17,858 nucleotides of DNA from DAIOHQ01 sp036744635 (GTDB lineage: Bacteria > Planctomycetota > Phycisphaerae > Tepidisphaerales > Tepidisphaeraceae). The notes under the pieces are model-generated. The model ran no database searches. It worked only from the letters and a program-made list of their open reading frames with translations, and was not told the origin of the DNA. How positions within the stretch are numbered: position 1 is the first letter of the stretch; each line of letters begins with the position of its first letter. Below, one piece after another: positions 1 to 6,191 of this stretch. A program made the position numbers and the translations under genes. Where the stretch lies: contig DAIOHQ010000083.1 in assembly GCA_036744635.1 (NCBI GenBank), positions 1-17,858 of the forward strand, given 5' to 3'.

Positions 1-13
1 GCGTGGGGGGCGG

Positions 14-688
14 ATGGTGCGGCGGGTTGGGGTGATGGTGTTGGTGATGTGCGCTGCGTTGGCGGGGTGGCGATGGGGGCCGTATTACTGGCGGCAGGCG
101 CAGGTGCTGTATTGGCAACGGCAATGTTTGCGGTATACGGCGCCGGGGGATTTGGTGGTGTTTGATCAGGTGCCTTGGGGGCAATCGCCGCTGTTGTCAA
201 GAAGTTCGAGGTACAAAGCTGTCCCAGTTCGAGCGGGCGCAGGTGCGCTAACTGCGGCGGCTTACATGCCCGAGTGTGGCGAGCGCTTCTTGAACTGGAG
301 ACCACCAATCCTTTTTATGCATGGGATGCGAACCGCATCGGGGCAATCATATCTCGTCGTGGTGCAAGGGGATTTTTTGGCCGATTCCGCGCCCGTCTTT
401 GTCCACGGATATGATGTGATGGCGATCCCTCGGCGGTTAGAGACATGGAATATGCATCCGGTTAGTAGGTGGAACATCTTAAGGGGTGATGTGGACGCTC
501 CTCTTATGCGTCCAGCCCACCTTCGCGTATTTGCAGGGCAAGTTGATTCCGCCGATCCGTCTCATTTCACAATCCGGTACGAATATAATGAAAAGCCTGG
601 TATGGTGGATGGATGGTTGAAGGGCGGGTCGAATGGGTCGGTTTACGTTGAATTGAAGATTCGGCCGCCTGATCCGGCGCGGCCGTAA
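14..688 (+). CDS. Hypothetical secreted or membrane-anchored protein
   Basis: This 224-aa protein belongs to no family I recognise. Residues 1-4 are basic (MVRR) and are followed by a hydrophobic stretch at about 5-19, so it probably has a signal anchor or signal peptide and the rest lies outside the cytoplasm. The segment at 21-40 is rich in Trp, Tyr and Gln, followed by a Tyr-Thr-Ala-Pro-Gly-Asp motif near 41-46. Cysteines are at 13, 38 and 88. The C-terminal half (about 115-217) looks like a beta-rich globular domain. The start is the first ATG, 14 bases into the window, after a G-rich stretch; a start further upstream, outside the window, cannot be excluded. The second half of the gene is less GC-rich than the first. 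A hairpin lies four bases after the stop. A real gene is likely because the frame is long and the protein has a sensible export architecture. No function can be assigned. Confidence 0.7.
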   Translation: MVRRVGVMVLVMCAALAGWRWGPYYWRQAQVLYWQRQCLRYTAPGDLVVFDQVPWGQSPLLSRSSRYKAVPVRAGAGALTAAAYMPECGERFLNWRPPILFMHGMRTASGQSYLVVVQGDFLADSAPVFVHGYDVMAIPRRLETWNMHPVSRWNILRGDVDAPLMRPAHLRVFAGQVDSADPSHFTIRYEYNEKPGMVDGWLKGGSNGSVYVELKIRPPDPARP

Positions 689-691
689 GCG

Positions 692-712
692 CGTGCCAGG
701 GGTTCTGGCACG
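692..712 (+). terminator. Hairpin just after the first gene
   Basis: CGTGCCA (692-698) pairs perfectly with TGGCACG (706-712) across a 7-base loop, four bases after the stop codon at 686-688. There is no T-run, so it is either a weak or factor-assisted terminator or part of the palindromic repeat cluster that follows; its right arm overlaps the repeat at 708-728. Confidence 0.35.
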
Positions 713-861
713 GGCTGGAAACCGGTGCTACGGGGAAGATGCGGGCGGCGGCGGTGGTACTTTGAAGAGCGCTGCGCTTCTGGCGCATGGGCAGGTTGCC
801 CATGCCACTTTCCTTGTTGCTCAATGAGTGTGGGCGATCAGGCGCTGGCCCCTCACCCCAG

Positions 862-889
862 CCCTCTCCCCCGAGTACGGGGGCGAGGG
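862..889. terminator. Strong GC hairpin, repeat-type, possible terminator
   Basis: CCCTC-T-CCCCCG (862-873) pairs with CGGGGG-C-GAGGG (878-889), an 11-bp stem with one mismatch and the tetraloop AGTA. It lies about 30 bases past the stop of the nitrilase-like gene on the minus strand and may end its transcript. No T-run is present on either side. From memory, very similar sequences with the pattern CTCACCCC.GCCCTCTCCC recur between genes in many GC-rich bacteria, so this is probably a dispersed intergenic repeat. Confidence 0.55.
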
Positions 890-918
890 GGCAAAGGGGC
901 GGAGGCGTGCACAGTCAT

Positions 919-1833
919 TTAGCGCGCTTCGAGGGTTTCGGCGACATCGACTATGGCGTGGGCGTAGGTGGGGCGTTGGCGGTCTAGGTTGGGGAGGCCG
1001 TGGAGGAGGGCGGGGACTTCGCCCATGGCGGTGACGATCATGCCGTGGCCGACGTGCCATTGCTTGCGGCCGTCGTGGCCGCACATGTTGACGGCGGCGA
1101 AGGCGTGGCGGTTTTTGATGCAGGCGGCGATGCGGTTGCCGGGGAAGAAGACCTGTTCGAGGAGCTTTTGATAGCCGCGGCGGCCTTCCTCGGTGTAGAG
1201 GTCTTCGGTGGTGAAGCGGTGTTCGCGGCGGCCGCCGGCGCCGGCGGGGCCGAGGACGAGCTCGACATTTTCGCGGGCGAAGATTTCGTGGACATCGGTG
1301 ATGCCGCCATCAAAGCAGATGATGATGGCGCACTTTACGCCTTTGACGTGGAAGTATTCGAAGTGGGGAACTTTGGGTTGGCCGGGATCGGCGGGGTCGA
1401 GCGGGGGGGCGTTGACGTAGTCGGGGGGGATGAGCTCGACGCCGGGGCAGAGGGGTTTTTCGGCGAGGGTGGCACGGTTTTTGCGCTGGGCGATGAATTG
1501 GCCATCCGGCCAGACGACGTAGTGGGAGAGGTAGCGGATGGCGGGCTGGGGGCCTTGTTCAACGAAGCCGGCGGTGATGACGACGTTGGTTTCTTTGGCG
1601 ATTTCCGCGAGGCGGCGGAAGATGGGGCCTTGGCCGGCGATTTCGGCGAGGGCGAGGACATCTTCGTAGGGGCCGTAGCCGGTGGCGCTCATTTCCGGGG
1701 TGAGGAGGATATCGACGCCGTCGGCGGAGGCCTGGCGGGCGAAGGAGGCGATCTGGTCGAGGTTGCCGTCGACGTCGGCGGGCTTGGAGCAGGTGGAGAG
1801 GATGCCGACGTGGATGGGTTTGGCGGGTTTCAT
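919..1833 (-). CDS. Carbon-nitrogen hydrolase (nitrilase superfamily)
   Basis: A 304-aa amidohydrolase, the usual length for the nitrilase/CN-hydrolase superfamily, which hydrolyses nitriles, amides or carbamoyl groups through a Glu-Lys-Cys triad. The triad is visible: Glu47 in LLTPEMSATGYG, a Lys around 118 in QRKNR (the site usually written YRK), and Cys173 in AIIICFDGG. The chain has no signal peptide or membrane segment, so it is cytoplasmic. The substrate is not clear: the Cys motif resembles N-carbamoylputrescine amidase and omega-amidase-like branches, but an acidic, Pro-rich insert at 130-160 before the Cys makes exact placement unsafe. The start ATG has no Shine-Dalgarno sequence. 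The gene stands alone, flanked on both sides by palindromic repeats, so it is probably monocistronic. Confidence 0.88.
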   Translation of the reverse strand: MKPAKPIHVGILSTCSKPADVDGNLDQIASFARQASADGVDILLTPEMSATGYGPYEDVLALAEIAGQGPIFRRLAEIAKETNVVITAGFVEQGPQPAIRYLSHYVVWPDGQFIAQRKNRATLAEKPLCPGVELIPPDYVNAPPLDPADPGQPKVPHFEYFHVKGVKCAIIICFDGGITDVHEIFARENVELVLGPAGAGGRREHRFTTEDLYTEEGRRGYQKLLEQVFFPGNRIAACIKNRHAFAAVNMCGHDGRKQWHVGHGMIVTAMGEVPALLHGLPNLDRQRPTYAHAIVDVAETLEAR

Positions 1834-1907
1834 TGGTGTTTCTGATCGAGCATCGGCTGTAATGTTTCTTTCGTGCCTTTAGATGATTGCGCTGGCAGCA
1901 GCAGGAC

Positions 1908-1974
1908 CACGGGCGAGACGCCCGTGCTACGAAGGAGCGCTATCGCTTCTGGTGCATGGGCTGGTAGCCCATGC
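1908..1974. repeat. Composite palindromic repeat pair
   Basis: Two hairpins stand in tandem. Arms CACGGGCG/CGCCCGTG lie at 1908-1926 with loop AGA, and GCATGGGCT/AGCCCATGC at 1954-1974 with loop GGT. Between them is GAAGGAGCGCTATCGCTTC (1931-1949), itself partly self-complementary. The same order of spacer and second hairpin occurs at 764-805. This is a dispersed repeat of the REP-like type in the gap between the nitrilase and the membrane protein genes. Confidence 0.8.
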
Positions 1975-1988
1975 CACGGCAGGAGCCA

Positions 1989-2014
1989 CAGAGAGGGCCC
2001 CTGGCGCATCTCTG
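1989..2014. other. Inverted repeat upstream of the membrane protein gene
   Basis: CAGAGA (1989-1994) and TCTCTG (2009-2014) are complementary, with a further GCC/GGC pairing inside. It ends 36 bases before the ATG at 2051. It could be an operator, a 5' leader structure or the edge of the neighbouring repeat cluster; the sequence does not decide. Confidence 0.3.
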
Positions 2015-2050
2015 TAAAGTTTATCGTTCATCCCTTACACTGCCAAGACG

Positions 2051-4162
2051 ATGACCACCCTTGAAGAATTGCCGGTTCGGCAGGCGATCGGGCAGCGATC
2101 GGCGATGAGTTTTCGCAGCATCGCGCTGGGATTTTTGTTTGGCCTGTTCATCTGCATCATCACGCCGTTCAATGACTACGCGTGGGCCAACACCGCCTTT
2201 GTGGGCAACAATCTGCCGCTGGGGCTGATCATGCTCACGTTTCTGTTCGCCTTGCTGGTGAACGGGCCGTTGAGCAAGTTCGCGCCGCGCTTCGCGTTCA
2301 CCACCGGGGAGATGATGGTGACGTTTTCGATCGCGCTGGTGATGTGCGCGCTGCCTTCGAGCGGGTTGATGCGCTATCTGCCGCCGAGCATCATCTCGCC
2401 GCTGTATCTGTCGCGGGACAATCCGGGGTATCGCGAGACGGTGCTGAAGCTGTTTCATCCCACCGACGGGTCTCGGCCGCTGCCGTACTGGCTGTTTCCG
2501 GCGTTCAAGAGCAATGACGTGCAGCAGTGGATGAACGATCCGATCACGGTGGGGTACATCGAGCGCTGGACGGAGGATCGGCCGATTACCGAGGCGTATC
2601 GGGCGTGGATTCGGCCCGCCTTCACGTGGTGCATCTTTATCTTCGCGTTCTATGGGGCGGTGCTGTCGATGGTCTCAATGCTGCGCAAGCAGTGGAATGA
2701 GAATGAGCGGCTGCCGTTTCCGCTGGCGCAGATCGAGATGGCATTGATTCAGCAGCCGCCGCCGCGGCGCTGGTTCAACGGGATCTTGTCGAGCAAGAGC
2801 TTCTGGGTGGCGTTCGCGTTTGTCTTTTTCATCCGGACGTGGAACGGGCTGGCGCTGTACGTGCCCAAGCATTTTGAAGCGATTCCGGTGAAGTATGACT
2901 TCACCAATCTGCTGGCGGATGCGCCGTTCGCGTATGTTGATGCGCAGTTCAAGGCGTCGAGCATCTACTTCATCGTAATCGGCGTGACGTTCTTCCTGAC
3001 CTCGCCGGTGGCCTTCAGCCTGTGGGTGTTTTATGTCATGGAGCAGATTTACCGGATGGTGACGGGGGCCACCACCGGCGAGCCAATCGGCGTTTCCTGG
3101 GACCAGCACGCGGGGGCGGTGGTGGCCTTTGCCCTGTCGGTGATCTGGATCGGGCGGCATCACTGGAAGCTCATCATCGCCCAGGCGTTTCGCGGGGCGC
3201 GGGAGGAAGAGGACCCGGGAAGTTATCTGTCGCATCGCACCGCGTTCTGGGCATTTGTGGCTTCGATGGGGGTGATGATGGGGTGGCTGTGGCAGGCCGG
3301 CTGCACGCCGATGGGGGCCATCGTGCTGGTGCTGCTGCTGATGATGCTGGTGCTGGTGATCACGCGGATCATTGCCGAGACCGGGCTGGTGTATGGGCAG
3401 TTGATCGTGCTGATGTTCCGGCCGTGGCAGTTGCTCACCAGCTATGGGGTGAAATGGCCGGTGACGTCGCAGACGTTCTACATGAGCGGCATCGTTCACT
3501 CGAACTTTTTCGATTTCCGCGAGCCGATCAGCGTGTATGCATCGCACAGCCTGAAGCTGGCGGACCAGAGTCTGGTGGATATCGAGGAGACGCCGCGGCG
3601 GGCGCGGTCGAGCATGCGCAAATTTATCATGCTGCTGGCGCTGGCGCTGGTGGTGGCGTATTTCGTGAGCTTTTTCAGCACGCTGGTGATGGAATATCAT
3701 TACAGCTCCAGCGCGGACATCGCCCAGAAGACGCCGGTGAACGACTGGGGTTGCGGCGGGCCGCCGCAGTGGTATCTGCTGGTGCCGCTGCGGCAGTACA
3801 ACTCGCAGAACATTCCGCTGGGTTCGTCGACGCCGATCCTGCACATGAGCGAGGGATTTCTGATCACGCTGTTCCTGAGCTTCATGCGCCTGCGGTTTTC
3901 GTGGTGGCCGTTTCATCCGGTGGGATACCTGATGGTGGTGACGACGCCGGCCACGCTGATGTGGTTCAGCATCATGATCGGCTGGCTGTGCAAGGTGCTG
4001 ATCGTGCGCTTTGGCGGGGGCACGATGTATCAGAATGCCAAGCCGTTCTTCATCGGCATGATCGTGGGGGACACGATGGCGGCGGCGATGTGGCTGATGG
4101 TGAATATCGCGCTGCTATATCTGAACGTGCCCTATAAGGCGATCAATTTCATGCCGGGGTAG
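2051..4162 (+). CDS. Large polytopic membrane protein, OPT-like (DUF6785/DUF6784 type)
   Basis: A 703-aa inner-membrane protein with roughly 12 hydrophobic segments, at about 22-42, 54-72, 88-106, 190-212, 250-268, 305-330, 355-375, 398-416, 420-442, 523-545, 624-650 and 665-690. It resembles the planctomycete proteins annotated DUF6785 with a C-terminal DUF6784, which recall oligopeptide transporters (OPT). The conserved C-terminal block at 611-675 is the clearest match, with FSWWPFHPVGYLM, then an Arg-Phe-Gly-Gly-Gly turn and a PFFIGMIVGD helix. Transport is inferred, not shown, and the substrate is unknown. The first ATG (2051) has no Shine-Dalgarno sequence; the Met at codon 19 is an alternative, since the first helix begins just after it. 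A TACACT hexamer at 2036-2041, nine bases before the ATG, could be a poor -10 box. The 3' end overlaps the convergent phosphatase gene by 14 bases. Confidence 0.85.
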   Translation: MTTLEELPVRQAIGQRSAMSFRSIALGFLFGLFICIITPFNDYAWANTAFVGNNLPLGLIMLTFLFALLVNGPLSKFAPRFAFTTGEMMVTFSIALVMCALPSSGLMRYLPPSIISPLYLSRDNPGYRETVLKLFHPTDGSRPLPYWLFPAFKSNDVQQWMNDPITVGYIERWTEDRPITEAYRAWIRPAFTWCIFIFAFYGAVLSMVSMLRKQWNENERLPFPLAQIEMALIQQPPPRRWFNGILSSKSFWVAFAFVFFIRTWNGLALYVPKHFEAIPVKYDFTNLLADAPFAYVDAQFKASSIYFIVIGVTFFLTSPVAFSLWVFYVMEQIYRMVTGATTGEPIGVSWDQHAGAVVAFALSVIWIGRHHWKLIIAQAFRGAREEEDPGSYLSHRTAFWAFVASMGVMMGWLWQAGCTPMGAIVLVLLLMMLVLVITRIIAETGLVYGQLIVLMFRPWQLLTSYGVKWPVTSQTFYMSGIVHSNFFDFREPISVYASHSLKLADQSLVDIEETPRRARSSMRKFIMLLALALVVAYFVSFFSTLVMEYHYSSSADIAQKTPVNDWGCGGPPQWYLLVPLRQYNSQNIPLGSSTPILHMSEGFLITLFLSFMRLRFSWWPFHPVGYLMVVTTPATLMWFSIMIGWLCKVLIVRFGGGTMYQNAKPFFIGMIVGDTMAAAMWLMVNIALLYLNVPYKAINFMPG

Positions 4163-5942
4163 ACGCTTCCCAGCGCACCATGACGGCGGTGGCGTCGTCG
4201 GAGAGTTTATCGGTGGCGGCGTGGGCGATGACGGCGTCGAAGAGAGCGGCGACGCGGTCGGGGGCGGGAAGGCTGATGGCGCGTCTCACGCCTTCCATCT
4301 CAAAGGCCGGGGTGTTGCCGGCGCCGGGCTGTTCGATGATGCCGTCGCTGACGATCAGGGCGGCGCCGCCGGCGGGGAGGGGGACGGTGGTGGCCTGGTA
4401 GATAGAGTCGGCATCCACGCCGATGGGCAGGCCTTCGCCGCCGGCGAGGGGTTCAAAGGTTCCATCTTCGCGCAGCATGATGCCGTAGCCGTGGCCGGCA
4501 TCGACGTAGCTGAGGGTGCCGGCGGCGGCGTCGAACACGCCGACCCAGAGGGTGATGAACTTATTTTCCGGCCGGCGCGGATTGACGAAGCGGTTGAGGT
4601 TCGTGACGGCGCGGTCGGGGCGGCCGTGTTCGAGAAGGGCGGCGTGGAGGAATCCCTGGGAGGCGGTCATGAGCACGGAGGCGGGAATCCCTTTGCCGGA
4701 GACATCGCCGAGGGCGACGGCGATCTTGTTTTCGCCGAGGGGGATGACGTCGAAGAAATCGCCGCCGACGTATTGGCCGGGACGGGATTCGCCGAGGTAG
4801 GAGAAGACGCCGATGCGGGCCTCGCGGCGGGGGAGGATCCAGCGCTGGGCGGCGGCCGCGGCGGACAGTTCGGCCTCGATCAGTGCCTGACGGCGTTCGA
4901 TGTCGATGCGCTTGAGATTGGCAAGGGCCAGGCTGGCCATGCGGCCGAGTGCCAGGCAGAAGGCGGCGGCGTTGGGGCGCAGGCCTTGCTGCAGGCGCGG
5001 GTCGGCGGCGGCCCCGGCCGCGCCGCGGGCGTCGAGGTAAAGATAGGCCGCCGGTGAGTTGCCGAGCATCAGGGGGACGCAGATCGCGACGTTGATGTTC
5101 ATCTGGATGATGCTCTGGGCGGTGTTCCCGCCAGCGCTGCCGGAGAGCTCGGCGACGTCGCCGTTGGCGGCGGCAGCGATGAGGGAGCGGCTGAAGGTTG
5201 GCCGGCCGGCGAAGTCGGGGCGGTTGGATCGCGAGGCGATCACTTCGATATGCCCGGCCGCGTCAGTCGGGCGCAGCAACGCAGCGTTGGGCAGGCCGGT
5301 GCCGCGGCACGCTTCTTCGAGGACCAGCACGGCCAGCGCCTTCTCGTCGGCGGCGGCGTGAATGCCGGCGGCGGTTTCCAGCAGAAGTGTCAGGAGGTCT
5401 TCAGCGAGAGGCTGGGCGCGGTCGGCGCTGACGGCGCGGACGAGCGTCTGCATTTCGGCGAGATCGTCGGTGGTCTCCAGAGAGGTGCGGTGCTCGCGCT
5501 GGCCGGGGACGGAAGTTCGGTGCGTGGCGGGCCGCGTGGTGGTGAAGCTGAAAGTCCAGGGAGTAATGCGGATGAGATCGGATTCACTGAGCGGCACATC
5601 GCGGCCGGCCGGCAGCCGCCAGCCGTTGATGTAGGTCCCCCACCGGCTCTTCATATCGGCGATGCGCCAACGGCCGGCCTCGCGGGTGAAACGGGCGTGC
5701 AGCCGCGATACCTTCTCGGCTTCGATGGGAAGGCGGATGTCGCAGTTTTCGTGGCGGCCGAGGACGATGCCGGTGGTTGCGGCGGGAGAGATCGCGGCGG
5801 CGGTTGATCGGGCGGCAGCGCCGCGTTCGTCAACCTGCTTTTCAGATAATTCGATAGCCGCCAGAGGAGGGCCGGAGAGAGGTACGAGCCATGCCGTTGC
5901 TGTCGATTCTTTGACCGCCATAACCGCACGATACCGTGTCAT
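4149..5942 (-). CDS. FHA-GAF-PP2C (RsbU/SpoIIE-like) protein phosphatase
   Basis: A 597-aa soluble signalling protein with three modules. An FHA phosphothreonine-binding domain spans about 55-135, with GRHENCDIRLP, then SRLHARF and the Gly-Thr-Tyr-Ile-Asn-Gly turn. A GAF-like sensor domain spans about 180-345. A SpoIIE/RsbU-type PP2C serine phosphatase spans about 385-593. Its metal ligands are visible as D395 and D398 in GGDFFD, D413 in GDVSGKG, D533 in SDG and D582/D583 in SDDAT. Such phosphatases usually dephosphorylate anti-anti-sigma factors in partner-switching pathways; no such partner is in the window. The frame stays open up to 6032, but that extension translates a palindromic repeat, so I start at the ATG at 5942. 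The ATG at 5921 is equally possible, and neither has a Shine-Dalgarno sequence. The 3' end overlaps the convergent membrane protein gene, leaving no room for a terminator. Confidence 0.92.
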   Translation of the reverse strand: MTRYRAVMAVKESTATAWLVPLSGPPLAAIELSEKQVDERGAAARSTAAAISPAATTGIVLGRHENCDIRLPIEAEKVSRLHARFTREAGRWRIADMKSRWGTYINGWRLPAGRDVPLSESDLIRITPWTFSFTTTRPATHRTSVPGQREHRTSLETTDDLAEMQTLVRAVSADRAQPLAEDLLTLLLETAAGIHAAADEKALAVLVLEEACRGTGLPNAALLRPTDAAGHIEVIASRSNRPDFAGRPTFSRSLIAAAANGDVAELSGSAGGNTAQSIIQMNINVAICVPLMLGNSPAAYLYLDARGAAGAAADPRLQQGLRPNAAAFCLALGRMASLALANLKRIDIERRQALIEAELSAAAAAQRWILPRREARIGVFSYLGESRPGQYVGGDFFDVIPLGENKIAVALGDVSGKGIPASVLMTASQGFLHAALLEHGRPDRAVTNLNRFVNPRRPENKFITLWVGVFDAAAGTLSYVDAGHGYGIMLREDGTFEPLAGGEGLPIGVDADSIYQATTVPLPAGGAALIVSDGIIEQPGAGNTPAFEMEGVRRAISLPAPDRVAALFDAVIAHAATDKLSDDATAVMVRWEASTPA

Positions 5943-5993
5943 TACGCCCGATGGCAATTGCGTAGTGGTAACGTTTGAACGTGTGGCAGGTGT

Positions 5994-6024
5994 TTGTGGC
6001 ACGGGCGAGGCGCCCATGCCACAA
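5994..6024. repeat. Palindromic repeat, longest copy
   Basis: TTGTGGCA-C-GGGCG (5994-6007) pairs with CGCCC-A-TGCCACAA (6011-6024) across loop AGG: a 13-bp stem with a single C/A mismatch. It belongs to the same family as the hairpins at 785, 1908, 1954, 6098 and 6166. It lies inside the open frame upstream of the phosphatase start and is the main reason for moving that start downstream. Confidence 0.8.
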
Positions 6025-6097
6025 TAGTTCAAACTTTATCACTACCGGCAACTGTACCGGCGCTGTTCAAAGGAAGTGCGAGATAGCGCCTTTCGCA

Positions 6098-6118
6098 GCA
6101 CGGGTTTTCAACCCGTGC
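6098..6118. repeat. Palindromic repeat copy
   Basis: GCACGGGTT (6098-6106), loop TTC, AACCCGTGC (6110-6118): a perfect 9-bp stem. It is preceded by a GCGCCTTTCGCA stretch that resembles the GCGCTATCGCTTC spacer of the composite copy at 1908-1974. Confidence 0.8.
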
Positions 6119-6165
6119 CGAAGTGCGTTGATGGTTCAAGCCTGTCGCGATTCGTGAGGTGTCAG

Positions 6166-6186
6166 GCACGGGTTGGAAACCCGTGC
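6166..6186. repeat. Palindromic repeat copy next to the P-loop-like gene stop
   Basis: GCACGGGTT (6166-6174), loop GGA, AACCCGTGC (6178-6186): a perfect 9-bp stem followed by TACGG, a flank shared with the copies at 708 and 1908. It lies only five bases beyond the stop codon (6192-6194) of the minus-strand gene, so it could also act as its 3' end structure, although no T-run follows. Confidence 0.8.
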
Positions 6187-6191
6187 TACGG

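Larger units (their letters stand above)
689..918. repeat. Intergenic repeat cluster 1
   Basis: No gene is visible in these 230 bases. They hold three repeat-type elements. A degenerate palindrome of the CACGGG..CCCGTG family lies at 708-728. A clean one lies at 785-805, with arms GCATGGGCA/TGCCCATGC and loop GGT. A third, unrelated GC-rich hairpin lies at 862-889. The block at 764-805 (GAAGAGCGCTGCGCTTCTGG, then the palindrome) matches in layout the block at 1931-1974, so these are composite elements and not isolated hairpins. Confidence 0.75.

Noticed and set aside
1000..1845. Plus-strand frame of 281 codons opposite the nitrilase gene
   Set aside because: The product is Gly/Ala/Asp/Val-only low-complexity sequence typical of an antisense frame; the minus strand shows the Glu-Lys-Cys triad.
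2675..3916. Long open frame (413 codons) on the minus strand opposite the membrane protein gene
   Set aside because: It is a shadow of the plus-strand gene: the product is His/Arg/Gln-rich low-complexity sequence with no domain, while the plus strand encodes clear membrane helices.
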